Assembly (NCBI GenBank): GCA_965233675.1
Contig: OZ247498.1
Coordinates: 2,790,001 to 2,854,000, forward strand
Source of the DNA: SZUA-309 sp965233675
Lineage (GTDB): Bacteria; Pseudomonadota; Gammaproteobacteria; Pseudomonadales; Azotimanducaceae
Direction: 5' to 3'
DNA: 64,000 bases
Shown here: positions 17,034-25,746 of the stretch, piece by piece
Position numbering within the stretch: position 1 is the stretch's first letter
Layout of the letters: every line of letters starts with the position of its first letter
Notes under the pieces: generated by a model
Databases searched by the model: none
Told to the model about the DNA's origin: nothing
Seen by the model: the letters and a program-made list of their open reading frames with translations, nothing else
Translations under genes and position numbers: made by a program

Positions 17034-17783
17034 CTACAAGTCGGAACTGGAGGGCAAGTGCCGGTAAGGAAGCAGCCTGTCGCATTCCGTCTTGACGACC
17101 TGGTAGCACTCACAGGCCAACCGTTCCAATCCGGAACGGTCGAGGATCACAATGTGGCCTCGCTTGTATCGGATCAATCCCATCGCCTGGAGACGATGAG
17201 CGGCGACAGAGACACCCTCTCGGCGCACGCCGAGTACGTTTGCGAGCAGTTCCTGGGTCATAATCAGTTCATCGGACTCAAGGCGGTCGTGGCTCAGCAG
17301 TAAACAACGGCACAATCGCTGCTCAACAGCGTGCAGCTGGTTGCAGACTGCGGTCTGCGACATCTGCGTGAGCAGCGCTTGCGTGTAGAGCAGCAACAAT
17401 CGATGCAATTCTCCCGTTCGCCTGAATTCTTTACGAAACGCATGCAGCGACAGCCGGAAGGCACTCCCGGCACTCTGCACGACGGCTCGATTCGGAGTCG
17501 TGTCACCGCCCATAAACACAGCAATCCCGACGACACCATCGCAACCCACTATTGCCATCTCGGCGGTCGAGCCGTTCTCCATTACGTACAGCAGCGAAAT
17601 GATTGCTGTTGCAGGAAACAGTACATGGGAGAGAGCATCATGCGCCTCGTAGATAACCTCGCCCAGGGAAAGCGGGACCAACTTCAGTTCAGGCTGAAGA
17701 CGTTTGAGCACCTCGTTCGGCAGCGCAGCCAGAAGCCGGTTTTCGGGGGTATGGCGGGACAGCATATGTACGGTACCGCACAT
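17034..17783 (-). CDS. Crp/Fnr family transcriptional regulator (second of two)
   Basis: Crp-fold regulator of 249 aa and paralogue of the gene downstream. Shared blocks include a VLFPATAIISLLYV core, VGCDGVVGIAVFMGGDTTPN, and the helix-turn-helix TQELLANVLGVRREGVSVAA. As in its neighbour, the cyclic-nucleotide contact residues of true CRP are absent. It is the upstream member of the pair. The gap on its 5' side (17784-18016) also serves the divergent 41-aa basic protein gene, so the two may share a control region. Confidence 0.88.
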   Translation of the reverse strand: MCGTVHMLSRHTPENRLLAALPNEVLKRLQPELKLVPLSLGEVIYEAHDALSHVLFPATAIISLLYVMENGSTAEMAIVGCDGVVGIAVFMGGDTTPNRAVVQSAGSAFRLSLHAFRKEFRRTGELHRLLLLYTQALLTQMSQTAVCNQLHAVEQRLCRCLLLSHDRLESDELIMTQELLANVLGVRREGVSVAAHRLQAMGLIRYKRGHIVILDRSGLERLACECYQVVKTECDRLLPYRHLPSSSDL

Positions 17784-18016
17784 TCAGACAGGTGAATGAC
17801 CCTACGCTAAGTCACAACTGACAGCCAGGGATTTCAACCATCGGTCAAGAAGCAGAACCGAACGTCTTACGAGCGGGAGAAGTGAACGCTGTGTACGCTA
17901 CCGCACGGAGAATGAAATCGATTTATGAGACTGTCCACGCATGGCTTGGGCGCCTGTGACTGAGTACAAGCGGCAGTTATCGGACTGCACGCTTTCTAAA
18001 CACGAGGTTGAATACA

Positions 18017-18142
18017 ATGGCTAAAGGTCAAGACAAGAAAAAGCAGGGCGACAAAACCAAAGCGCAGCACACTCTGAAGGAGAAACGGGCTTTGAAGCGC
18101 GCCAAGAAGAATGCCTCCCAGGATTCGTTTTTACCTACGTAG
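18017..18142 (+). CDS. Small Lys-rich protein (41 aa)
   Basis: Forty-one codons from ATG at 18017 to TAG, reading MAKGQDKKKQGDKTKAQHTL and then KEKRALKRAKKNA. GAGG lies about 10 bp upstream. The protein is highly basic, helical and low in hydrophobic residues, suggesting nucleic-acid association or a stress micro-protein. The family resembles short KEKRALKRAKK-type proteins seen in marine gammaproteobacteria (recollection, not verified). It is divergent from the Crp-like pair. Confidence 0.6.
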   Translation: MAKGQDKKKQGDKTKAQHTLKEKRALKRAKKNASQDSFLPT

Positions 18143-18162
18143 GGAACCAACTCCAAATACGT

Positions 18163-18912
18163 CTAAGGAGCGAGGCACTGGCCTTCCTGTTTTCGGAAAG
18201 GTCTATCGCATTCCCAGCCATTGCCTCCGTAGTTGAGGTGGGCATTGGCCGGCATCGCGATTGCCAGACAGCCACCCTGAACTTCTTCGTAGCCACGATT
18301 GCATTCCCAACCGGTACCGTACCTGGAGTCTGACATTGTGCCGTTGTCGGGCACGTCAATCGGCACACACGATTGATCCACTTCCCGATATCCGCGTTCG
18401 CACGCCCAACCTTGCCGAGAGCCTAACTCGTCCGACAAATAGCCGTTCTGAGGCACCTCGATCGCACTGCAATCACCCCGGACGGGTCGGAATCCCCGAT
18501 TGCAATTCCACCCGGGCCCATGCGGCTTGTTCGATAAATAGCCGTTGAAAGGCACGTCAATCGGCTCACATGAAGCATCGTTCGCTCGAAATCCCCTCTC
18601 GCACTCCCATCGATCTCCGGACGAATTCAGATACCCATTCTGCGGAACCGTGATCTCAACACACGCCTCGCGCACCTCACGATAACCCCGAGAACACGAC
18701 CATCCAGAACCATAGGTGGAGCCATCAGCAAACGCATTCTCTGGGACCATGATCGCCGCGCAACGACCATTCTTCTCATGAAAACCCGTATTGCAGGTCC
18801 AATCGTCTCCATAACGCTTCGCAGTAGCATTTTCCGGGACGACGACTGCGGTTGCGTTCATGCTGATCAGTAAAGTTGCAGTAATCAGGAACCCAGGACT
18901 TGAAAGTTTCAT
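18163..18912 (-). CDS. Secreted seven-repeat cysteine protein
   Basis: Exported protein of 249 aa. A signal peptide covers about residues 1-22 (ends NATA). The mature part is nothing but seven tandem modules of 31-34 residues. Each has the pattern V-P-x-N-A/G, a variable Gly/Asn/Tyr-rich loop, W-x-C-x-x-G-F/Y, about six residues, then C-x-x-I. Each module has exactly two cysteines, so seven disulfides are plausible, one per module. The repeats differ enough in DNA sequence to be old. No enzyme motif is present. A surface or extracellular binding role is a guess. It is transcribed alone, converging with the 41-aa gene. Confidence 0.75.
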   Translation of the reverse strand: MKLSSPGFLITATLLISMNATAVVVPENATAKRYGDDWTCNTGFHEKNGRCAAIMVPENAFADGSTYGSGWSCSRGYREVREACVEITVPQNGYLNSSGDRWECERGFRANDASCEPIDVPFNGYLSNKPHGPGWNCNRGFRPVRGDCSAIEVPQNGYLSDELGSRQGWACERGYREVDQSCVPIDVPDNGTMSDSRYGTGWECNRGYEEVQGGCLAIAMPANAHLNYGGNGWECDRPFRKQEGQCLAP

Positions 18913-19362
18913 GATCGCTTTCCATCAGAGACTGCGCGGACACAACCTATCGGTCGAGTGATCGGCGCGACCGGCTATACGCCGGACCTGTTCGATGAAA
19001 AAGCGAGTACCAGATGCCACCAGCCGCAGCCGCATGTGCGAGATCACGTTGCGCGAACCTGCTTGCTCAGGGAACAACTACCAGCATACACCTGGCTGTA
19101 TGGGGACTATGTACGTTAGCGCGCAGAGCAACGACACCTCACGTGATACGGTCTTCGGCGATTAGCAACGGGAACGTCTTGTCCGAGAAGCTACAGGGCT
19201 AGACAGGATCCAGCGGCACCCGTGACTCTAAATCACCCGCCAGGTTGAACTCGGTACGCACGCGCGATCCCAAAGGGAGATGCTGCTGCATACCCGCCGC
19301 ATGACAAATCGACCTGTGCCAGCCGGCAAACGTCTGCTGAGCATGCTCAACCGGAGAAGGCC
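18913..19362. other. 450-bp gap without a convincing gene
   Basis: Between the divergently oriented repeat-protein gene and hflK. Short frames exist on both strands but lack RBS and recognisable protein content. A small inverted repeat CCGGC-TATAC-GCCGG occurs near 18969. Promoters for both flanking genes must lie here, but I cannot define them. Confidence 0.45.
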
Positions 19363-20409
19363 GTGCCATCAAAAAACGACAACGACCCATGGGGCGGCCC
19401 AGACAAGCCGCCACCCGATCTGGATGATCTGTTGAAGCAGGTTGGAACGGGGCTCCGCCAGCTGATGCCAAGCGGTGGACCAAAAAGCGCCATTATGGTT
19501 GCCGCTATCCTGCTCGTCGCATTCGGCGCTTGGACGGCCTACTACACCGTGCCGAGTGACTCGGTCGCAGTCGTACAGCGTTTCGGGAAGTACCTGAAAG
19601 AAGTTCCACCGGGGCTGCATTTCAAGCTGCCAATGGGTATCGATAACGCCACCATTGTCCCTGTGAAGCGCCAGCTGAAGCAGGAATTCGGGTTCACCAC
19701 CCCGGGCGCCAGCGATCCATTCCAGAGCCCACGCGATGGAAAAAGGGAAACCGAGATGGTGACCGGCGACCTGAACGCGGCATTGGTGGAGTGGGTGGTT
19801 CAATACCGAATAGCAGCGCCCACCAAATTTCTGTTCGAAGTTCGCCAGCCCAGTGCAACGCTGCGACACGTCTCCGAATCCGTCATGCGCGAGGTGGTGG
19901 GTGATCGAACGGTCGACGAGGTCATCACCATTGGTCGGCAGGAAATCGAATCGGAAGCGCTTGCCAAAATGCAGGCTCTTTCTACCAAATATGCGATGGG
20001 GATCAGCATCGACCAGGTGCAGCTGAAAAACATCAACCCTCCGCAACCCGTGCAGGCCTCCTTTAATGAAGTCAACCAGGCTCAGCAGGAGAAGGAAGAA
20101 CTGATCAACGAGGCCCGGCGCGACTACAACAAGGTGATCCCGCTGGCCGAGGGTGAGAAGGACCAGCGAATTCGTGAGGCCGACGGTTATCGGCTCAAAC
20201 GCATCAACGAGGCCGAAGGCGACGTGGCCAGATTCAGCGCTCTGCTCGCGGAATACAGCAAAGCACCGGAGGTGACCCGCCGTCGCATCTACATAGAAAC
20301 TCTGCAGAAGGTCTTGCCCAATTTGCGCACCAAAATCATCGTCGACGAGCAGACCAGCGGCATCCTGCCGCTGCTGAACCTGGACACACAACGGCAGCCA
20401 GCGCCATGA
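19363..20409 (+). CDS. hflK: FtsH protease modulator HflK
   Basis: Subunit of the HflKC complex, which encloses and modulates the membrane AAA protease FtsH. The protein has 348 aa. A short cytoplasmic N-terminus rich in Gly/Pro (DNDPWGGPDKPPPDLDDL) leads to one transmembrane helix at about 46-64, then a band-7/SPFH domain (VVQRFGKYLKEVPPGLHFKLP). A long periplasmic coiled coil (NEVNQAQQEKEELINEARRD) closes the protein. The E. coli-type placement next to hflX/hfq is not seen here. It overlaps hflC by 4 bp (ATGA). Translation likely starts at the in-frame TTG/GTG-type codon at 19363 (MPSKNDND). Confidence 0.93.
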   Translation: MPSKNDNDPWGGPDKPPPDLDDLLKQVGTGLRQLMPSGGPKSAIMVAAILLVAFGAWTAYYTVPSDSVAVVQRFGKYLKEVPPGLHFKLPMGIDNATIVPVKRQLKQEFGFTTPGASDPFQSPRDGKRETEMVTGDLNAALVEWVVQYRIAAPTKFLFEVRQPSATLRHVSESVMREVVGDRTVDEVITIGRQEIESEALAKMQALSTKYAMGISIDQVQLKNINPPQPVQASFNEVNQAQQEKEELINEARRDYNKVIPLAEGEKDQRIREADGYRLKRINEAEGDVARFSALLAEYSKAPEVTRRRIYIETLQKVLPNLRTKIIVDEQTSGILPLLNLDTQRQPAP

Positions 20410-21395
20410 ACAAATGGATCTACGTGGCAGCAGGCGTCGCGCTCACTGCCTATATCGCATTCAGCTCCCTGTATACCGTGAGCGAGGTAGAGCAGGTCAT
20501 CATCACCCAATTCGGAAAGCCTGTGGGCGAACCTGTTGTCAGCGCCGGATTGAAGATCAAGGTGCCCTTCATTCAGGAGGTTAATCCCATTGACAGGCGT
20601 GTTCTCGAATGGGACGGACCCGCTTCGGACATGCCGACCAAAGACAAGCTGTACATCTCTGTCGATTTGTTCGCACGGTGGCGAATTACGGATCCGCTGC
20701 AGTATTTTCTGCGATTACGCGATGAACGAAGTGCGCAATCACGACTCGACGATATTCTGGGTAGCGAGACACGCAACGCGGTCGCCAAACACGAACTGAT
20801 CGAGATCATCCGCACGACCAAAGATCGCGAGCCTCTGCGCGATACACTTCTGACCGACGCGGAGCGCGAACTCAACATGGGTGCTCTGGTGGGCATTCAG
20901 AAAGGGCGCAAACTCGTCGAAGAGGAGATATTCGCCGCCGCCGCCGAAAAGGTACAGGTTTTCGGCATCGAATTGCTCGACATCCGCTTCAAGCGAATCA
21001 ACTACAACGACAGCGTTCGCCCGAAAATCTATGACCGCATGATCAGCGAGCGACGTCAGATCGCCGAGCGATTTCTGTCGGAAGGCAATGGCGAGGCCGC
21101 AAGAATTCGAGGTAACCGAGTCCGAGATCTGAACAAGATACAGTCAGAAGCCTACCGCCAGGTAGAGGAGATTCGCGGTGTGGCCGACGCCAAAGCCACC
21201 GAAATTTACGCGGCCGCGTACAACCAGTCTCCGGAATCTATCGACTTTTACGAGTTTACCCGCACCATGCAGGCCTACGCGGTTGTCATCGACGAGAATT
21301 CAACGCTGGTGTTGTCAACCAACAGCGAGCTCTTCAGGTTCCTGAAGGGAATGGCAGACAATCCTTCGGCGAGCGGCTCGGGCTTAAGCAAATGA
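20406..21395 (+). CDS. hflC: FtsH protease modulator HflC
   Basis: Partner of HflK, 329 aa, with an N-terminal membrane anchor (residues about 4-22) and an SPFH domain. Its typical stretches are TVSEVEQVIITQFGKPVGEP, then FIQEVNPIDRRVLEWDG and YDRMISERRQIAERFLSEG. The coiled coil and C-terminal core (YEFTRTMQAYAVVIDENSTL) match family members. Translational coupling to hflK by the 4-bp overlap and to the DUF1488 gene downstream (ATGA at 21392) makes a three-gene operon. Confidence 0.94.
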   Translation: MNKWIYVAAGVALTAYIAFSSLYTVSEVEQVIITQFGKPVGEPVVSAGLKIKVPFIQEVNPIDRRVLEWDGPASDMPTKDKLYISVDLFARWRITDPLQYFLRLRDERSAQSRLDDILGSETRNAVAKHELIEIIRTTKDREPLRDTLLTDAERELNMGALVGIQKGRKLVEEEIFAAAAEKVQVFGIELLDIRFKRINYNDSVRPKIYDRMISERRQIAERFLSEGNGEAARIRGNRVRDLNKIQSEAYRQVEEIRGVADAKATEIYAAAYNQSPESIDFYEFTRTMQAYAVVIDENSTLVLSTNSELFRFLKGMADNPSASGSGLSK

Positions 21396-21661
21396 AGCTG
21401 AGCTTTCCAAATCCCAGCCGGAGTTTTGACGCGACTCGAAACTGCGTGTGTTTCTGGGGTTACGATGAGTCGATTGAAGTCACTTTTTATCTTGACGTGT
21501 GTGCGCTTGAGAAGCTGAGCCACGGAATCAGTGGGCTGGAAGAAGACTGTCTGGAAGCTTTCGACACCAGATCGAACCGAATTCACCAGGTGGCAGACGA
21601 AATCCACAGGAAGCGTGGTGGTTCGGTTTATTCCCACAAGCTGACTGAGGATGACTTTTAG
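21392..21661 (+). CDS. DUF1488 family protein
   Basis: Cytosolic small protein of 89 aa with the family's opening pattern LSFPNPSRSFDATRNCVCFW followed by GYDESIEVTFYLD. The function of DUF1488 is unknown; it is widespread in proteobacteria as a stand-alone gene. Its start overlaps the end of hflC by 4 bp, so it is translated with the HflKC complex here. Confidence 0.85.
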   Translation: MKLSFPNPSRSFDATRNCVCFWGYDESIEVTFYLDVCALEKLSHGISGLEEDCLEAFDTRSNRIHQVADEIHRKRGGSVYSHKLTEDDF

Positions 21662-21758
21662 TTCAAGCCCGCCGAGAGGACGCCATCCCGAATCGACCGC
21701 AGCCTGGATTTCAACGATGCCTTGCCATCGGCATACGCCGCAATGAACGGACGGAAAC

Positions 21759-22487
21759 ATGACCTACTGCGTTGGCGTATTGCTCGAAGAGGGGATGATT
21801 TTTGCGTCCGACTCCCGGACCAACGCAGGTTTGGACAACATCGCCAAGTTCAGCAAGATGAGCGTGTTCGAGCGCCCGGACGACCGGGTTATCGTGATGC
21901 TGAGCTCCGGCAATCTTGCAGGCACCCAGGCTGTCATCGGCCTGTTGAATCAGCGCTGCAGTGCCGAGCCAACGGCCCCCAGTCTCTGGAGCGCGAAGAC
22001 CATGTACGACGCCGCGCGCCTGGTGTCAGACGCGATGCGCGAGATCGATCGTCGTGACTCGCCCTACCTGAAAGAGAATCCGGAGGGATTCAATGCTTCA
22101 TTCATACTCGGAGGGCAGCTAGCCGGCGAACCGATGCGATTGTTCCGGATCTATGCCGAAGGCAATTTCATCGAGGCCGGCATCGACACCACCTACTTTC
22201 AGACCGGTGAGGCCAAGTACGGCAAACCGGTTCTCGACCGCGTAGTGAAACGCGACACTCCCCTGGCCGAAGCAGCAAAGTGCGTACTCGTTTCGTTCGA
22301 TTCGACGATGCGCAGCAATCTCTCCGTAGGCATGCCGATCGACCTGATTTGCTACAAGCAGGACGAGCTCAAGGTGCAGATGCGAAGAAAGCTGGACGAA
22401 GGGGATCCCTACTTCCGGGTTCTCAGCCGGGAATGGAGCAGGGGTACGCGCCGGGTGTTTCGTGCCTTACCAAATCTGGTCTGGTGA
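21759..22487 (+). CDS. Anbu proteasome-like peptidase (ancestral beta subunit)
   Basis: Proteasome-type Ntn hydrolase of 242 aa. The N-terminus MTYCVGVLLEEGMIFASDSR with Thr2 is the Anbu hallmark: after Met removal Thr becomes the nucleophile, and no propeptide exists. The SDSRTNAG motif and VMLSSGNLAGTQAVIGLLNQ complete the beta-type fold. Known Anbu proteins assemble into open ring or lock-washer structures; their substrates are not known. The gene begins an operon: the next gene overlaps its end by 26 bp, followed by a transglutaminase-like gene, a frequent Anbu neighbour. Confidence 0.9.
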   Translation: MTYCVGVLLEEGMIFASDSRTNAGLDNIAKFSKMSVFERPDDRVIVMLSSGNLAGTQAVIGLLNQRCSAEPTAPSLWSAKTMYDAARLVSDAMREIDRRDSPYLKENPEGFNASFILGGQLAGEPMRLFRIYAEGNFIEAGIDTTYFQTGEAKYGKPVLDRVVKRDTPLAEAAKCVLVSFDSTMRSNLSVGMPIDLICYKQDELKVQMRRKLDEGDPYFRVLSREWSRGTRRVFRALPNLVW

Positions 22488-23208
22488 GGTGATTCCCGAC
22501 GACTTCCTCGTCACCTGTGAACATGGTGGCAATCGAATCCCACCGGCCTATCTGTCGCTGTTTCGTAGCCACATAACCCTGTTGAATTCGCACTATGGCT
22601 ACGACCCCGGGGCGCTGACCATGGCCCGGTCGCTGGCCCGCGCGCTGAACGCGCCGATGGTGTCTGCTTTGGTCAGCCGACTGCTTATCGATCTGAACCG
22701 TCCCGCCGGCCATCCGCGGCTCTACTCGGAGATCACCCGCAACTTGCCGGCAGACACCCGCGTTGAGATTGCCACCCTGTACCACCGCCCGTATCAGGAT
22801 GAGGTTGAACGTCTCGTCGGTGAGTCGGTCGCGCGCGGGCGGCGGGTAATTCACATTTCATCGCACAGCTTTACCGGCGAGCTGAACGGAATGGTGCGTC
22901 ACTGCGATGTCGGCCTGCTTTATCACCCCGGACGTATCGGGGAAGCCGCTCTGTGTGCGCGCTGGAAAGAGGAACTCGCCGAGATCGCGCCTGAGTTCCG
23001 CGTACGCCGGAACTACCCTTATCAGGGCAAGTCGGCCGGCCTGACAGCACAATTGCGGCTCAAGCACCCGGCGAACACCTATATCGGTGTAGAGCTGGAG
23101 ATCAATCAGGCTATTGTCTGCGGCGCAGGCCAATCCTGGAGCAGGCTACGCCATGTCATACTCCGCTCATTACTCGCGGCTACGGCGTCGCGTTCAGGAA
23201 CACGATGA
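22462..23208 (+). CDS. N-formylglutamate amidohydrolase
   Basis: Predicted hydrolase of 248 aa that would release formate from N-formylglutamate or cleave a related amide. Family landmarks are VTCEHGGNRIP near the N-terminus (metal-binding Glu-His), LLIDLNRP, HISSHSFTGELNG and a final GVELEINQA. The start at 22462 is GTG inside the end of the Anbu gene; a second GTG at 22489 would give a shorter protein still retaining VTCEHGG. It overlaps the transglutaminase-like gene by 4 bp. Placed between Anbu and the transglutaminase, it may act on peptides or amides and not in histidine catabolism (inference). Confidence 0.85.
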   Translation: MPYQIWSGEVIPDDFLVTCEHGGNRIPPAYLSLFRSHITLLNSHYGYDPGALTMARSLARALNAPMVSALVSRLLIDLNRPAGHPRLYSEITRNLPADTRVEIATLYHRPYQDEVERLVGESVARGRRVIHISSHSFTGELNGMVRHCDVGLLYHPGRIGEAALCARWKEELAEIAPEFRVRRNYPYQGKSAGLTAQLRLKHPANTYIGVELEINQAIVCGAGQSWSRLRHVILRSLLAATASRSGTR

Positions 23209-24014
23209 TGCAGCTCAGTGTCGGCTTTGAAATGATTTACGACTGCCCGCAGCCCACTCCAATGCTGCTGACGCTCAACATCCACTATTCACGTGTGCCA
23301 GATCTCGTAGACCGGGATGATCTGCTGGTCGACCCACCTGTACCGCTAAGCGCCTATCGTGACGGTTTCGGTAACTGGTGCACGCGCATCGTCGCGCCCG
23401 CCGGCCGGACCCGTATCTATTCGGCGGCGCTCATCAACGATTCCGGGCGCCCGGACCCGGTCGCACTCGACGCCGAGCAGATTCCGGTGCAGGACCTGCC
23501 GGAAGAAGCTCTCGTATTCCTGCTCGGCAGCCGCTACTGCGAAACAGACCGGTTGTCCGAGACGGCGTGGGAGCTGTTCGCAGATGGGCCGACTGGCTGG
23601 AGCCGCGTTCAGGCGATCTGTGACTATGTTAATCACCACGTCAAATTCGACTATCAGAACGCCAGTCCGATGCGCACAGCCCTGGAAACTTTCAACGGCG
23701 GCATCGGCGTCTGCCGCGACTACGCCCATCTCGCCGTCACCTTCTGCCGATGCATGAACATTCCCGCCCGTTACTGCACCGGCCATCTGGCCGACATCGG
23801 TGTGCCCGTGGGCCTGGGCGACTTCGCTGCCTGGTTCGAAGCATACCTTGGCGGGCGCTGGTACATTTTCGATCCACGCAACAACATGCGCCGAATTGGA
23901 CGGGTGTTGATCGCGAGAGGCCGGGACGCAGCCGATGTGCCTCTGAGCAACAGCTTTGGTCCCAACACGCTCATCGATTTCAAGGTCTGGGCCGAAGCAG
24001 TCGACACTGCCTGA
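23205..24014 (+). CDS. Transglutaminase-like protein of the Anbu operon
   Basis: Transglutaminase/protease-like fold of 269 aa with an N-terminal bacterial transglutaminase-like beta domain (residues 1-110). The core cysteine motif is intact (GIGVCRDYAHLAVTFCRCM). The downstream region reads GDFAAWFEAYLGGRWYIFDP: the position where many relatives have the catalytic His holds Ala, while Asp of FDPRNN remains. It could be a subfamily trait or loss of activity. It overlaps the amidohydrolase gene by 4 bp and is the last gene of the Anbu unit. The usual ATP-grasp and alpha-E partners are missing from this locus. Confidence 0.83.
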   Translation: MMQLSVGFEMIYDCPQPTPMLLTLNIHYSRVPDLVDRDDLLVDPPVPLSAYRDGFGNWCTRIVAPAGRTRIYSAALINDSGRPDPVALDAEQIPVQDLPEEALVFLLGSRYCETDRLSETAWELFADGPTGWSRVQAICDYVNHHVKFDYQNASPMRTALETFNGGIGVCRDYAHLAVTFCRCMNIPARYCTGHLADIGVPVGLGDFAAWFEAYLGGRWYIFDPRNNMRRIGRVLIARGRDAADVPLSNSFGPNTLIDFKVWAEAVDTA

Positions 24015-24092
24015 ATACGCTGCGAGCGGGCCGCACAATGTGGCGTGCCGTAAGTTTCTGGACGCTTTGCTGAACGGCATAGTAGTTAGTGG

Positions 24093-24287
24093 CTCGATCT
24101 GACTCACTCCACCCCACAATCACAGGCCCTGTTGATCCGAACGGCGACAGGCAACGTGTTTCATACCGGGGACTGGAAACTCGACCCGGATCCGGTGATC
24201 GGCCCGGACTTCGCGAAGCGCACCCTGCAGAACTGGAACTCTAACCCAGCGCGGCTGCTAAGCGTAGAATCGGATCAGGGAGGATAG
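24093..24287 (+). pseudogene. Remnant of an RNase J-like metallo-beta-lactamase nuclease
   Basis: A 64-codon open stretch without a start reads LDLTHSTPQSQALLIRTATG, then FHTGDWKLDPDPVIG, which is the internal HTGDWK block of RNase J-type beta-CASP nucleases. It then runs into unrelated codons and stops. A full gene would be about 450-550 codons. It is a deletion remnant lying between the Anbu operon and the amidohydrolase operon. Confidence 0.65.
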
Positions 24288-24291
24288 AACC

Positions 24292-25746
24292 ATGCGCATC
24301 AACTCACTCCGTCTGCTTGCCGCAGCCACACTCACGGTAATTACTGCCCATGCATTCGCGGAGACACTCGCCATCGTCGGCGGTCGCGTCATGGATCCGG
24401 AAAGCGGCCTCGACGCCATCCGCCACGTCCTCGTCGAGAACGGCCGTATCATCGAGATCAGTGAGTCAGTGCCTGACGCCGACCGGACCATCGACGCCAC
24501 CGGCCTGGTGGTGGCACCCGGCTTCATCGATCTGCATGCCCACGGCCAGGATCTGCCCAGTAACCGCTTCCAGGCTGCAGACGGTGTGACTACGGCGCTG
24601 GAGCTGGAGATTGGCACCTGGCCGATCCAGCGTTTCTACGAGATGCGCAAAGGTAAGGCGCTCCTGAACTATGGCTCGACAGTCAGCCACGTGGTTGCCC
24701 GACACGCGGCGGTTGAAGGCCGCGAAGACGTCACCACCGATCTCATGATCTATTTCCAGAGCGCCTTCGGAACACCCTCAGCCCGTGAGCCGATATCGGA
24801 AGCCGAGCTCAGCTACGCCCTCGAGCTCATGCGTGAAGGCATGCGGCAGGGCGCGCTCGGTTTCGGCTTCGGCATCACCTACACACCTGGTGCCAGCCAC
24901 CGGGAGATCTATCAGGCATTCGCGGCGGCGGCGGAGCTCGAGGCCCCCGTGTTCGTGCACATGCGTGGCGCAAACCGGATGGGCGGCGACCTGCTTGCGC
25001 CGCTCCAGGAAGTCATCACCAACGCGCTCGCCACTGGGGCATCACTGCACATCGTGCATCTGAATTCGAGCACCGACGAATCTGCGCGGCCCGCCCTCGC
25101 CATGATCCGCGGCGCGAGAGCCGCCGGACTCGACATCACCACCGAGTCTTATCCGTACACCGCTGGCTCTACACTCATTCAGAGCGCGCTCTTCGACAAC
25201 TGGCAAAGTGACTACGGACGCCTGCAGTGGGCCGCAACGGGCGAGCGCCTGACCCAGGAGACTTTCGAGAAGTACCGCGCGGAAGGGGGCGCCGTGATCA
25301 TCCACGGCCGATCGGAAGCCACCAACGCATGGCTTGTCAGTCAACCCGACGTCATCGTCGCATCCGACGGTATTTCTTTTGCATTGGGTGCAGCTCACCC
25401 GCGAGGTGCCGGGACCTACGCCAAGGTGCTCGGTCATTACGTGCGGGAAACCCAGGCCCTGGATCTGATGACGGCGCTGGCAAAGATGACGCTACTCCCG
25501 GCGCGCCGACTCGAGGACATCGCTCCGGCCATGCAGCGCAAGGGCAGAGTGCAGGTCGGCGCCGATGCGGACGTTACGATTTTCGATCCTGACAGGATCA
25601 TCGACAAGGCGACCTACCTCGACTCCATGCAATTCTCAGAAGGAATTGAGCATGTGCTGGTCAACGGTGTGGCTGTGGTCAGCGAAGGAAACCTGATCGA
25701 TGGTGTGTATCCCGGACAGCCGGTGTTCGGGCGGCTGAAACCATGA
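24292..25746 (+). CDS. Secreted amidohydrolase (N-acyl-D-amino-acid deacylase type)
   Basis: Amidohydrolase-superfamily enzyme of 484 aa with a signal peptide (residues about 1-23, ending AFA), so probably periplasmic. The HxH metal motif is FIDLHAHGQD (His82, His84). Further ligands are plausible in HIVHLNSSTDE and ASDGISFALGAAHPRG. The closing domain (GRVQVGADADVTIFDPDRII) is typical of D-aminoacylases and dihydropyrimidinases. GGAGG lies 8 bp before the ATG. The gene overlaps the acyl-CoA dehydrogenase gene by 4 bp, giving an operon that ends in an MFS transporter. The substrate is unknown. Confidence 0.85.
   Translation: MRINSLRLLAAATLTVITAHAFAETLAIVGGRVMDPESGLDAIRHVLVENGRIIEISESVPDADRTIDATGLVVAPGFIDLHAHGQDLPSNRFQAADGVTTALELEIGTWPIQRFYEMRKGKALLNYGSTVSHVVARHAAVEGREDVTTDLMIYFQSAFGTPSAREPISEAELSYALELMREGMRQGALGFGFGITYTPGASHREIYQAFAAAAELEAPVFVHMRGANRMGGDLLAPLQEVITNALATGASLHIVHLNSSTDESARPALAMIRGARAAGLDITTESYPYTAGSTLIQSALFDNWQSDYGRLQWAATGERLTQETFEKYRAEGGAVIIHGRSEATNAWLVSQPDVIVASDGISFALGAAHPRGAGTYAKVLGHYVRETQALDLMTALAKMTLLPARRLEDIAPAMQRKGRVQVGADADVTIFDPDRIIDKATYLDSMQFSEGIEHVLVNGVAVVSEGNLIDGVYPGQPVFGRLKP

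Noticed and set aside
19014..19202. 62-codon plus-strand frame upstream of hflK
   Set aside because: No RBS, low-complexity Ala/Arg/Ser composition and no similarity to known proteins.
19369..20391. Long open frame (340 codons) opposite hflK
   Set aside because: It mirrors hflK over almost its whole length and has no recognisable domain.
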